DNA of 64,000 nt, taken from contig MU385724.1 of NCBI GenBank assembly GCA_022497155.1, forward strand, positions 434,001-498,000. Direction: 5' to 3'. Origin of the DNA: Whalleya microplaca. Its lineage: Eukaryota > Ascomycota > Sordariomycetes > Xylariales > Xylariaceae. Both the position numbers and the translations under genes were made by a program. Numbering within the stretch: position 1 is the stretch's first letter; every line of letters starts with the position of its first letter. This document shows positions 22,862 through 35,388 of the stretch, one piece after another. Below the pieces are notes generated by a model. The model was not told the DNA's origin. It did not search any database and saw only the letters and a program-made list of their open reading frames with translations.

Positions 22862-23222
22862 AGAAGTTAACGCGCAACGCAAGGAAAAGAGACGCCACCA
22901 GGGAGGCGTTACACCATCTACTACGACGCCGCCATAGCGATACGAGGGACACACAGTCACCTACGAGTCCCGATAATTCTATAATCGATTTGGGAGACTG
23001 AGTGTATGAGTAAATACATGACGGTGCACGCACCATCATCACCATTAAGGGGGGCTCCTTTATCTGCATACGATACGTCGTCGGCCAGCATTGCATCGGA
23101 ATCACAGGAAAGCATTAGGGTTGCATTGGAGGTAGCATTGCGAGAAATGGGGAAGTGGGCATACCGAAACATAATCACCATCATCATCATCATTAAGGCA
23201 TTGATTGATCGATTGGAAGGCC

Positions 23223-23372
23223 GGGGGGGGGGGGGGGGGGGGGGGGGAAGGGAAAGCGACCCCAACCAGCACAAAAAAAAATCAGGGAGGCACAGAANNN
23301 NNNNNNNGCCCGCCCCGCGCCCCCGCCCCCCCCCCTCCCGCGCCCCGCCCCCCCCCCCCCGCGCGCCCCCCA
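23223..23372. other. assembly gap (10 N) between a G run and C-rich sequence
   Basis: About 25 consecutive G (23223-23247) are followed by 50 bases, 10 N (23298-23307), and then about 65 bases almost wholly C with scattered G. Open frames crossing this block are artefacts. The gap probably marks a sequence that could not be read through. Confidence 0.9.
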
Positions 23373-24547
23373 GAAAAGGAACCCTCTCCCCCCTTTCCCC
23401 CCTATTTCGACGAGAGCGCAAACGTGTATATCATACATATATACACACACATCAGCGCGCGGCAGGCACACTTGTTCTATAGGGTCAGGCAAAAAAACGG
23501 ATCATCGACACGAGATACCCATTTTATTTTTGGTAGACTACCTAGACGGAGAGGGAGGGAAGCAATTGTCAGGTACGGTACTTACATACCAGCTTGCTTA
23601 CCTCGATTGATTTGCTCTTGTTTTTTTAATAAGTACATAGATGTACGATACGGGATTAGGTACCGCATCTGCCTAACCTAACTTAAGTAACTAATGCATG
23701 TCATACATTTCCGTGCCGGCCACTGGCGTTGCTAGTAGAGTTTATTTATTAATTGATGGCTCATGCATGTGCATCGTGTTGGTGTTTGGATTAGGTGCAG
23801 TAGAGTGTAGACCAATGGTGAGGGCGTATCGCGTAGGCTTATGGATAGGCGGGCGGGAGGTTCCTGAGGTCAGGTCCTGGCCCTGGTCGAGGAGATCGTG
23901 CAGCCTGGGCGGCCTGTGACATCATACTGGCATTGCCGGCAGCTTGCTGCAGCTAGGCTAACTAGGTAGGTAGGTAGGTAGGAGGTACCCCGCCTTGGGG
24001 AGTTTCATCATGACATGTATGGAATACGTACCTAAAGCTAGGGGTTTTGCTAAGGTGAACATGATCAAGGTGAGCGGAAAGGCAACCTCGAACATATATG
24101 TATGTGCGGAATATCCCACGGAGCGTCGAAAGGGATTGATTGACTCCGGGATGCTAGGTTTCCCCGGACCTTGAGCCAGGCGCCGGGGAAATCATCACCG
24201 ATTGATTCACCACTCACCGTGTACGTAGTTGGGTTAACAGGTAGTGTATGCACCACACCGGTACGCATCTCCTGCATCCAAATCTATTGGGTACCTACGT
24301 ACGACGTGCATCTCGCTTCGAGTCATCTATTTGCATACCTAACATATGGGTATCTGAGTAGAACATGCTGCAGCGCTAGAGGATAGGATTATCTTTACTA
24401 TCCACACATCTACGTCCCGGGCGATGGTGATTGACCGCACAGTAGTGAGGAGAAGCAGCACACAGACGCGGTGTTTGTATAAGGGCACCGCGAGCTACTT
24501 TTCCATGTCGAAGTTGGCTGCGGGCCGAGGCTCAAAGATCGAGGTAG

Positions 24548-24626
24548 CTGTGGCTGAGTATATAGAGCGAGCGAGTTAGGTTCGATTCCAAACAACGTTG
24601 TTGGAATTCGCTCTATTAGCTCATTT
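24548..24626 (+). repeat. short dispersed repeat with Pol III-like boxes, copy A
   Basis: The block starts CTGTGGCTGAGTATATAGAG and matches 61551-61625 with few differences and one small indel. It contains a TGGCTGAGTA sequence resembling a tRNA A box and GGTTCGATTCC (24579-24589), a full match to the B-box consensus. The two boxes are closer together than in a tRNA gene, and no acceptor stem is seen. A dyad centred on AACGTT (CCAAACAACGTTGTTGG) and short inverted ends, TAGAGCGA and CGCTCTA, follow. Confidence 0.6.
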
Positions 24627-26593
24627 CGAGGATGGTGCTTGCTACATATCGCGCGCCGCCAGGCGCTGGGGGTTTTTGTGGCTGGCCGCCACTATGTAGA
24701 TCTATATATATACACTAAGATTGCCGAGACGAGTAGCTAGTAGAGTACGCAGTAGTAAGATTGGTAGGCAGGTCAATAAAATGAGTAAGGAGGTATCGTG
24801 CATGATCTGTATTGGCGGAATAATGAAGTCACCGGGCCGCTGCTGCAAGTATAGCGTACTGGGCATGGCATGTGGCTTCTGGTGTAGGTGTAATGCCCCT
24901 CGACCCTGTTTATGATTAAATTGCTGGAATATTTCCTGGCAGCTCAGCTCCAATCTGTCGTCCGCTTGAATAGTCTCGGGCGTCTATTTCATGCATAGAG
25001 TCTTCAGCGCGACGGTGAGGTTAAATCAGTTGAGATGTCTTCGTGTTCCTTGTCCTAGGCTTGAGTATCGTGATCCAGGCCAACATAGCTTGAATGTTAC
25101 GCTTCAATTGTAATCGGTCTGCTCTGTAACTCTGTTTACCTATATTTCTGGTCAAGGTCGAATCCATGTGGTCCCCTATGGCACGTGCTTGCCAATATGT
25201 GAATTCGGGGAGAGACAGTGGCCTTATAGCCTAACACTACCGAAAATGGGAAAGAGCTAACAAGGAGATGGTTACTGCGAGACAAGGCCGATACGATTCC
25301 CCGATGCTCTAGATCTCGGGACGGGAGATGACATCAGTACAGCGTGGTATTTCTAGAGGACTAGTTGCCCAGAGTCTACTAGCCAAACAGAACCCCATGA
25401 ACTTCTGAAAGGATATTCATTACGTCACGGGATATCTAACCTGTATAATCAAGACTATGGTGAGATCTAGACCAATGACAACAGGGGACATGATCTTGAT
25501 AGTTCATTTTGCTAAGTCTTTTAAGCCCGACAGTGGGCTGACCCTTAATATGTGCGTAAAACATGCTGTTATATGTTAGATGTGAGTCCACTGTGTGCTG
25601 AGCTCCAGTCTATCATACGAGCTTAACTTAATCCCCTAATAAGCATTCGATCAAGGGATCGAATCCCAGAAGTGAACGGCTTGTCTCGGGGCAGCTCGGG
25701 GCTGGAAAAATGGGGACTTTTCATCTGATCTGATCCTTGCGATGATCCATGCGCCCCTGTCTGAGGCTCTGGGTTAATCCTAGATCAGGTTAACGACATA
25801 ATCTATCCCGGGCAGCTAACGGGAGGACTTCCTAGCTAGTCGGAAATCATCGATCCGCTGCGATGGAGCCCATCGTGAACCTACCGATGTCGGGATGTCC
25901 CGAGGCTTGAACTTGTGAAGGCCTTCAATCATTCAAAGTAGTTGAGCTGAAGTGAAGAGGTTGGACTAAGCTTACTAGAACATCCGATTAAGTAGCGCCA
26001 GTATAAGCCATACCTATCTATGTATTCAAGCAGTCAAACATTGGCATTCGGTTTGACTAGCAGTGGAGAAACACGCCAAAGGTAAACGGCAGGCGACTAA
26101 TTGTCGCTTAAGTACCGAGTAATTTCATCGTGAACCCTCCCGACGCAACGCTGAGAGATGCTTTTCCACCCAAACTGGCGGTGTTCCCCTACTAGTGGAC
26201 ATCTATATGAGAGGATAGGGGTTGCTGGTCGAGTCTTGGCTATAGCTTAGACACCCAATCCGTAAATACAATAGAATTATTTTCCAGATCTAGGCACGCC
26301 GTCTTGGCAGTAGTATCACTACTGTAAGCGAGGCTTCACCCTAGAAAAGACTCTGTCTAGATATTCACAAGTCTATAGTCGAGATGGTATGGTTAAGTAG
26401 AGTGTCACGTATAAGAAGGATGGCAATACCAGCCTTAATGAGATATCCCTCTGTCGCCACGCTTGTCTACATCGGCATATCATAGTCTCTCTTTTGCTAT
26501 TCCAACTAGATTCACATTCTTTAATCCAGTTGGTCATTCACTCGCTCATAACACATTCGTTCTTTCAAATCCAAATCAACCCCATCCACCACA

Positions 26594-27603
26594 ATGAAGC
26601 TCACCGCCCTCCTCGCCCTCCTCAGCGCCTCCGCCATCACGGCCTCCCCCGCCATCGACGGCACGACCCCCAACACGATCGGGGTGCTGGACCGGCGGGC
26701 CACCTTCCCGATCCCGGCGTCGAAGGGTTCCGTGACGTACAAGAAGGTGCAGACGATCAAGGGCACCTTCGACGGCGGGCTGAAGACGTACGGGCGCGGC
26801 GTCAAGTGCACGGGGCAGGCGGAGGGCAGCGACTCGGACGCCGTCTTCGAGCTCGAGGACGGCGCCACCCTCAAGAACGCCATCATCGGCGCCGACCAGA
26901 TCGAGGGCGTCCACTGCAAGGGCTCCTGCACCATCCAGAATGTCTGGTGGGCGGCCGTCTGCGAGGACGCGCTGAGTCTTAAGGGGGATGGTGATGCGAA
27001 GGTCGTTGGCGGGTGAGTTTGTCTTTTTCTGGCCTTGGAAGGTCGTTGTGGAGCTGGCTGACAAGTGGTATTATTCTAGCGGTGCTACCGGTGCTGAGGA
27101 TAAGGTCGTCCAGCATAATGGCTTGGGCACCGTTACGATTGATGGCTTTACCGTTGTCGACTTTGGCAAGCTGTACCGCTCGTGCGGCAACTGCAAGAAG
27201 AGTACGTAACCCGGTGTTCAACCTAATTCATCCCAACCCGGCCCTCTCCCCTTTCACCTCTCCCTAGAGCGAAAATGCTCACAAAGCTGAGCTTTGGAAC
27301 CCCTACTATCATGCTCCCAAATTCGTCGACAAGCTCTCCAGACGTAGCAGTTCACTAACATATGGACCCCCTACAGTGGGCCAGCGCAACGTCGTGGTCA
27401 AGAACGTCAAGGCGTACAACGGCAAGACGCTGGTGGGCATCAACTCAAACAAGGGCGACGTGGCCACAATCACCAAGACCTGCGCGTCGTCGGTCAAGAA
27501 GATCTGCGTCGAGTACGAGGGCACGACGCCCGGCCACGAGCCCAAGGAGATCGCCAGCGGGCCCAGCGACCACTGCAAGTATTCCACGCTGTCCTCTTGT
27601 TAG
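26594..27603 (+). CDS. pectate lyase, polysaccharide lyase family 3, secreted
   Basis: Three exons, 26594-27012, 27080-27201 and 27377-27603, with introns of 67 and 175 nt, give about 255 aa, the usual size for this family. A signal peptide of about 18 residues is visible ([14 protein letters not shown]...). Next comes the PL3 fold (PF03211) with [11 protein letters not shown], Cys-rich spacing ([15 protein letters not shown]) and the signature [14 protein letters not shown], where family members have WxxVCEDAxTxKG. The enzyme cleaves de-esterified pectin by beta-elimination outside the cell, a plant cell-wall degradation trait. The GC-rich coding sequence stands out from its AT-rich surroundings. 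The second intron is long for this genome and its acceptor (CTACAG at 27376) was chosen by frame. Confidence 0.92.
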
Positions 27604-30600
27604 ATGAGGGTGCTCCTTCGAAGACATTCGTGATATATGTCAACGGTTCTTTTTTTGAGCTGAGTTAACGTGCTTGATAAGCATCACGAGGGGAAGTATG
27701 GATGCGGGAATGCTAAGAGGAAAAGCGAGACAGGTACAACAGTCTCGGTTACTATAAAGTAGTGTCTAATACTTCCACCTCATGGGCTTAGTTACTTAAG
27801 TATATGTATCTATAACCAGAACATACTTATAACTCGAGCCTCGAAAGCCCTAACCTCTATCGGGGTCGAGTTGGGGATTCAGGCAAATGAATCGTCTTGG
27901 AAAGTGTATAATCTAATGGTATATCAATATAGGACATGTCTTTACTCTTCAATTAAAATAATACTATCGCTGAAGACAAAAATGTTTAAGTTCTTGTTGA
28001 TTCATATTAAGATCAACTGGGTGATATCTTAGCTATGTTAAGATTGATTTCGTGGGTGTTCTGGCTAGCTTACTGCCTTTGCTGTTGTTCTATTGTTATA
28101 TTGTTTGTAGCAAGTACTGGGAATGCTCTTGTGTCTATATGAAAGCGGTAGTATAATAGAGCTATTCCCTAGGCTGTATCATGAGAAACTTATTGACGTT
28201 CGTAACGCCATTGTAACATGTGAACTATTGCATGTTTTCTCTTCGCAGCTATTTATAGATTTAGATAATAATATAGTCTAATATTAAGTCCATTAGAACT
28301 TGTTGTCACAGTAATATAAAGTTAATATACAGCAACATGATATGCTTACATATCAGGACCTTGTTAATATGTCCTCTGCTATATGGTCATACTAGTGAGT
28401 GTTAAAGCCACCTTTCATATTCCAATTCTGGAGTTTCTTTTGAGACTCAGATTGAGGGATAATAAGTGGGTTCACAAGGAGCAGCGGACAGAGGATGGTC
28501 TTAAACAGTCTCATTAAGCTTATATTACGGGGCAGGTCTCAGCTCCAGCCTAATATAAATCGGTTGAAACGCCTGGTCTCACAGCTGGTAGTCGCTCAGC
28601 TAAGGTCGAGATAAAGTGCTTACGCGTCTCCCAGTTCTGTTACGAGGAAAGTGGGCGGGAGGACTCCGTAAGGAGGGGTCCGATCTCTGAGACTAGAATA
28701 GTCAGTGTTCTAGAATCTTACCTAAATGATACAACTGTGTGTTGTGTGTTCGACTCATCCATTCGAAAGAGAGTTCCTAGCGTTCATAGTAATCTTTGAA
28801 TAGGACTTACTAGAACGTGGTCTCGATTATGAATGATCTTGTAGATCTTGTACGACTTGAGATCCGGTTCTTCGCTCCGGAGCCGGTGTAAGATTCCGGA
28901 ATGCAGGCTGGAGCTCCCCGGTGCAAATTTATAAGCCTCGTGACCTTGGGAATCTTACATGTCATCTTTTGCTCAGACAAGATTGATCTCATGCTTGCTG
29001 AGTGCATATGAGCGTAGCCTTACCAGATTACGTACCATTCCAATTCTGGGTTATTCTTCGACGAAGTTGCCTTTTCTGGACTATAGAGACCTCTCTTATG
29101 ACGCCTGTCGTTGGTCCGTTAACCAAATCTTCCCATCTGATTGACAGCTGGTGTGTAGGCTGCGAAATTGTCGTCCATCCTTCTGTACAACGTGAGGTGT
29201 TTAGGCTAAATGCAGACAAATACTCGAGGCGTACATACGTTATGGGGGAAGCATTGCGACACAAACGAAAATCCAACAATGCTGGTGAGCCATCTAAACG
29301 ATATCTATGGAACGAACCTAAGATCTACGAACTTGGTTGAGCATCAGGGCACGCGGAGAATGCGGGACAGGACTCCGAACTGGCTGAGTTGTGGGTTCTT
29401 AGTGAGACGTGTTATGTTACGGAGTAAATGAAGCAGACTTGGATCTGGGGTTTTGAAGGAAATAACAAGGGAAGAGGATGTTGCATTTTGAAACTTCCTC
29501 GTCGGCCAGTTGCCATTCAGTGCGAGGTTATCTCGTGGTGGTGAAACCGTGAGTCTGCGCTTATCACATGCATACCCGAGTGCAGTAAGCCGGGTACCGT
29601 CTTACGTACGGGCTGGGAATGGATCATGATGATGCATCAGATCGGGGTCATCGCTGTGACGTACCGTAAGGACAGGACGAACCAAGGAACGAGTGGTCTG
29701 GGTTGGATGGACATCGCGAAGGGACGGCTCGTCATGCATGCAGCAGCAGAGCAGCAGAGCGCCTTGTAAACACCTTGTTAAAAGCCGTGCCGGAGCCAGG
29801 TGCGTACATACCTACAGTCTGTCTTACCGGATGCAACCGTTACATTTTGTCCCGTGTGCGCGCACGTGTCTACCGAGTGACGCATCCCCCGGACTCCGAG
29901 ATAATTGCCCAAATAGGCCTTCCCCGGATCATGCACTTGCGGGCGGGCGATCGTGATCGGCCCAAACAAGGCAATGCGGATGCGCAGGAGTTTGAAGGTC
30001 TCGAGGATCCGAAGAATACTAAAAATAAAAATGATACGCTGGGCCACTTGGCTTTGGAATTGCTTGCGTCGGATAACTAGTTGCAAAGTTGAACCTTTTG
30101 GTTCAAAGACCAAAGCTCTGGATAACTTGCAGCTAGGTATAGCGATCCCAACTTTGAGCCATTTTTGTCAATTCTGGCTCACACAGGCAGACATGTTAGA
30201 CGGACAGATCGACCATCCTAGCTTGAGATCGCGGGTAGCCGGTGGATTGATGTTCAACAATCAACGGCAGTACTCGACGATCGGGTTGATTCGGTTAACC
30301 GCTCGTGAACCTGTTTTCCACGTGGAGAAACAATGTCAGGAGTACCTGATCGACGCTAGGGGGCGATTGGGGAATTGGGGTTATGAATGAATGCTGTGAA
30401 TGCATGCAACCGAAAGGAGAAGCCAAAAACCCTGAAGAGGTAGGCGAGGTAGGAATTGCCCAGCGTGCATGATCTCCAACGACATTCTGGGACAATTGAT
30501 GAGGAAAATAGGAACCATGGCACATGTTTCGGTTCCAACTGATCAGGAACCCTAGTCCTCGGTGTCATTGCATCATGTGGGTTTCATGATTTTCATGGTT

Positions 30601-31475
30601 CAAGGCGGCGACGGTAAAATAGACGAAGCCCCGGAAGCTTTGTGTCATATTTTACCGGGGAAATATCATATATTCAACTGTTATTTTATCATGAATAGTT
30701 GGTTAAATAGAACCTAGATCGCACTAACCTACGGTACTGATGGAAGATTGGTAATCAAATGTCGGGTAGGGTACGCGGTATCGCCGAAAGCTGTGAGGCG
30801 TCGGCGCTGCGGCATCGAGTCATCGTCGAGCTCTTTGATCACCCATGATAGCCATCAGTGACGATAGAACATGCATGGAAGCCGGGGGTTCGCACATGTT
30901 TGCATGCTTCACACGTGGATGGAGAATTTATTAGGTAGTTAGCGGCAGTTGAACTGCAGAAGCTGCATGATGGTTGATAGGTTGATAGGCAGTTTGTTTG
31001 GCTACAACCGACTGTAGATGTGATGTTTGCTTCGGCGCTATGTATGTATCATTTCCAGATGTTCGGGAAGATGATGTAACAAGATACAAAGATGATGCTG
31101 CACTGCTGGGATCAGATACAGTAGTTTCATTCAATGTGAGGTAAATTGTCTATCCAGGGAGGCTGCTCCGTGGCGGGGTAATACTTCGTACTACAAACAG
31201 TCGAACATCTCTCGGATAGCGTCGCCGTAAGATTCAACCGAACTCATTGTCGCTTTTTTATTAAAAGGAAGATTGCCGATCAGGATCCGCAACGACACAA
31301 GGTTACCATGTGTATGGACATACGTACGTTCGGAGTAGTGCGGTGCTCAGCGATTGGCTTTCAAAAGTTCAAATGTTGCGCCTACTGTTACTCGAGTGGC
31401 ACAAGTACGTATGTACGTATGATAGACTAAAACCCGTCATAAGCACTTGCATGTATGTAGGTTAAGCTTGTCAAC
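27604..31475. other. gene-poor region after the pectate lyase
   Basis: Long unique sequence, AT-rich at 27770-28420 and mixed beyond. The open frames are short and overlap in several frames, with no recognisable domain, so I call no gene. Confidence 0.45.
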
Positions 31476-31563
31476 TTGACATGTTGACATGTTGACATGT
31501 TGACATGTTGACATGTTGACATGTTGACATGTTGACATGTTGACATGTTGACATGCTGACATG
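31476..31563. repeat. TTGACATG octamer tandem repeat
   Basis: Ten perfect head-to-tail copies of TTGACATG begin at 31476 and are followed by a CTGACATG copy at 31556. Apparent proteins repeating Cys-Gln-His-Val on the minus strand are products of this repeat, not genes. Confidence 0.95.
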
Positions 31564-34500
31564 CTGGTAATGAGGCGTCCAGCGTCCCTTTCCGATTTGC
31601 GGAGTGGTTTGACAGCTCGCTGCTCATAATCAGCTGTGATGAAAACCAGGGGTCGTGCAGGCTGACGACTGGTACATACGTACATACTAACCTACATACG
31701 TACGAATATGGGCTGAATTGAAGCTGTGCGAGCCAAGCCGTTAAAGGATCCCTGAGGGCAATCCCTGCTCAACCATACGAATGGAACGACTCTAATTGGG
31801 AGTTTGGACAGGACACTTTCCTAATCAAGGACCTTTGATTTTGACACCCACTCCGAGTTCCCTTGCCGTGGGTAATCAGATCCTTCACATCCCATAGGTT
31901 TCTCATCGCTCAGCAACCCCCTTGCCAATCTTCACGAGAATTGGGATGCTGTTCGTATCGATGTAACACTGCTGCCGCTCCCTGGGTCATGTACATCCGA
32001 TGTGCCGGCAGGGAGCGCAAAAGCAATCGCAATTAACAAGTGTCTGCGTGCTATCAGCGGCCGATCATGTTACCCGCATATCCGTCCAGTTTGATATAGG
32101 ATTGGTATATAAAATTCAACTGTCCCTGGCACGCCCCGGCATACGCCAGCCGGAGCCTGGCTTGGGTGTTTTCCGTCATTATATATATTATTATATGTAT
32201 TGACTCGAGTTCCCCTTTTTCAAGCGAAATAAGTCCGGCGCGGTTCGGTGCTTGTAATGTACCAACATTTATTAGTTGGGTGATCTCTTTCACATGCACC
32301 CGTGGTCGCACACCCAACCTAGGTAGCCCTTCATTGTTTTATCGAGTCAGACGGGAAGTCCTCAGTCCTCTGGCAGCAATCTATTACCCCATCTCTACGC
32401 CAGACACTCCAGAATTTGACCGAGGTCCCTCCACAGCTTACTCAACTTGCCTGACCAGCTACTGCATAAACGGCAATTGAGATCCTAGGGCCGTTCCTAG
32501 GGTCGTCTCGTGTTAGGTCGACGTTCGCAGCAGTCAACAGCGAAGCTAGCCGCTATTGACGAATTTCGCCGGTGCGGTACGTGCAGTACCTGAACCTGGA
32601 CCCATCCATTACACGACAAATCGGATCCTTCCAGCTGCACTTATCGCAACCCGGTCTAGGCCGACACGCGACAAGTGGACCTCCCAGGTATCCGGCCCTG
32701 GTAGGCACCGTCTCGTCGGTGTGGCAGTCCCCGCATAGACGCGCATGGGCATACTATTTGCGGCAGTACCAGCGATATTCTAGTGGTCCTTCTAGAAACT
32801 CGAGTGTAGCATGCTTGACCGGCTGAAGCACCCGGGGGTAGTCGACTAGGACGCATTGGGGGCATTCACCATCCATCGAAACGCGATTCATCAGCCAAAA
32901 ATCACTCCGGCTCCTACGTTACTACTATACATAGTAGTTGACAGACATTCCACACTCCACTTGGGGAGGTTCGGGCGGTGCTTGTGACCTCCTTGGCCCT
33001 AACTGAGCCCTGTTTCTGGAGCAGTCGGGTTAAGAGCAGCAAGCAAAATACATACATAATCGTAATAATTAAGACAACGACCGAGAGTTGTAAATACCCT
33101 CATACTTCGACCCAGGACAGAAAGAAAGAAAGAAAGAAAGAAAGCAAGAAAGAAGAACGGACGGAAGGACAGCTTCAACTAACAACTACACACACACACA
33201 CAGTACAACAACTTACGTACTAACGTTCCTTATCGCTTCGATCATCAACTCGTCACTTCCTCGCACCTAACGTATTATTAACTTCAAGTTCGACCAACCA
33301 ACCTGAGTTTGTACCTTTTGGTGCGACTATCACAAGTAATTACCCAAGGTACACACAACATACAGTAGCGCCTGCCACCACCACACACAACACACACATA
33401 CACACAAAACGCACGTATTGTAGACATTCAATTGCATTGTAAGTCAGTATTCTGTATTGCGCTTGCCTGTCCATCTATACCTACCTCGTACCTACCTAGG
33501 TATCTACCTAACCTCGCTCCGTCCCTCCTCCCTTAACTCCCCGACTGATGATTCTTCTCATTCCTTTAGTCGAGCTTATTCCGCCCTTCTCGCCTTTCTC
33601 CTATTGATTCACCTTCTTCTTCCTCCTCCGCCTCTCCTCCCCCACCCCTTCGCCTGGGGGTCATTTCGTATAATCGGCATTATTCCCCTTCCCAGGCTGC
33701 AAAAAGAAGGGGGGGGCTTCTCATCCTTTGCGATCGGGTCCGACAAAAGGACATCGAGCCAACCACAGACGTTTGTGCTCACGCATTTCACAAGGATTCG
33801 GCTTTTAGGATCTCGCGCCGATTGGCGACTCTGGCGTTTCCTGTAATCCGGAGCTGCATTTGCTACTGCTACCTTAGTCTTTGGCCAATTTCGCATCGCA
33901 TTCCTGGAACTGGTAACCGCCGACGCAGCCGCAGCCGCAACTAATAAGCCACGGGCGCACGCCCTCGTTACGGCCAGTCCAACCACCAACCGCCCAGGCC
34001 GCCTTGCCATATCCCCCGAGGACCCCAACATGGATATCGCCATATAACCCCCGATCTCCCGATCCTCCGACCAACTTACTATCAGACTACCAGCCTACTT
34101 GCTGTGGCAGCAGCAAGGCGGGCAGGGCCGTCGGGCAGGCAGGAAGGAAAGCGACAGCAGGGCAGGATACATAATACTGCGTAGGGCAAAGAATAATAGG
34201 GCATAATAGGGCATCATAGGGCAGGCCAGCTGCGCGTTCTGGGATATTCGGGGCGTTGCATCTGCCCTCTCTGCCCCCTCGGCTGCTGCATATTATTAAA
34301 TCGACATTGACATACATCCCTGTTGCGACAGCTGCAGATACGTACGTCGCGAGACGTCATGACATCCATAGTAAGTTCATACATATTGTTATACGCTGTT
34401 ATACGCTGTTATACGCTGTTATACATACGCGCTTATCCATGCGTACGGCCACGATCTCGGAATTTCTCCGTTTCATTTCCTTTCAATTTCCCCTGCTGCT

Positions 34501-35388
34501 AGGCAGGCCAGGCTGCATTTCGATCCATTTCGATAAATCAAGTCATTATTATCCCGATTCTTATCAATCATCACATCTCGCGCCTTCGCCTCCGTCCTTG
34601 CGACGTGTCTTGGTCAGCCACCGCCAACCTAAACGGATCAGAACGGATCTTACTTGTCTGACCTGCATGATCGAACTTTCTTTTGATTTGCTTATTTGTC
34701 TGGCACTGACACTTGTATCCCACACCTTCGAGCGATCCACCACTCACATCGCCGGCCTCCCACCTTGTCCCCTTCACCGCCTCACATTCCCAGGGCTCCC
34801 AGGCAGTCCCAGCCCAGCCCACGAAGCCTCTTGCCCCCCCCACACACCTGCTGGGACGTGCTGGACGTCAGGTCTTAGTCCGCTTTAACTGCTTTAACTG
34901 CTGATGTTGGACGGCTCCCTCGTTTATCGCGACGGCACGGAGCGGAGCGATGCGCTGCCACCCCACAGGCTGACGGCTTGATTGGTACAGCGCATTGCCC
35001 ATGATATTTGTTGTTCCCGATGCCCAAGTCACCCAATTTGAGATTTGGCATTCACCTTATTGCACTCATTGCACCCCCTTGCGCGACAGTGACGTCTACC
35101 TATCCAGGTCGCCTCTTGAAACCTTCACCTCCTTCCTGTTTGTCTCCAAACTCCTTCATCCTCCCCGTCTAACTTTCCTCCCTGGGCCTCAGTCCGATTT
35201 GGTTCGTTGGGCTTGACCCCCACTACCACCCTTTTGCCCAAACCTACTTATTAATTAAGTAGTCTACCTCAACTCTGTCCGCGAGTGCTTCGACCGATAT
35301 CTCAATTTGATTTCAATATGCTGCCCTGACACTTAGAAATTTTACTCAACTCCTTTGTGCCTAATAAACCCCCCTTTTTCTCTCGACC
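31564..35388. other. gene-poor region and leader of the folliculin gene
   Basis: There is no supported coding gene. Simple repeats include AAAG (about 33119-33144), CA-rich stretches (33188-33201 and about 33380-33410) and three to four GTTATACGCT units (34388-34426). From about 33440 the sequence becomes pyrimidine-rich on the plus strand, as in long fungal promoters or 5' leaders. Confidence 0.45.

Larger units (their letters stand above)
22862..26593. other. gene-poor spacer with assembly gap and a short dispersed repeat
   Basis: The segment includes ATC microsatellite sequence near 23178-23195, the G-run/gap/C-rich block (23223-23372), GTAG repeats near 23960-23984, and one copy of the short repeat with Pol III-like boxes (24548-24626). 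No coding frame is supported. The last ~100 bp is the leader of the pectate lyase. Confidence 0.55.

Noticed and set aside
31427..31685. Minus-strand frames rich in Cys-Gln-His-Val repeats
   Set aside because: They are translations of the TTGACATG tandem repeat.
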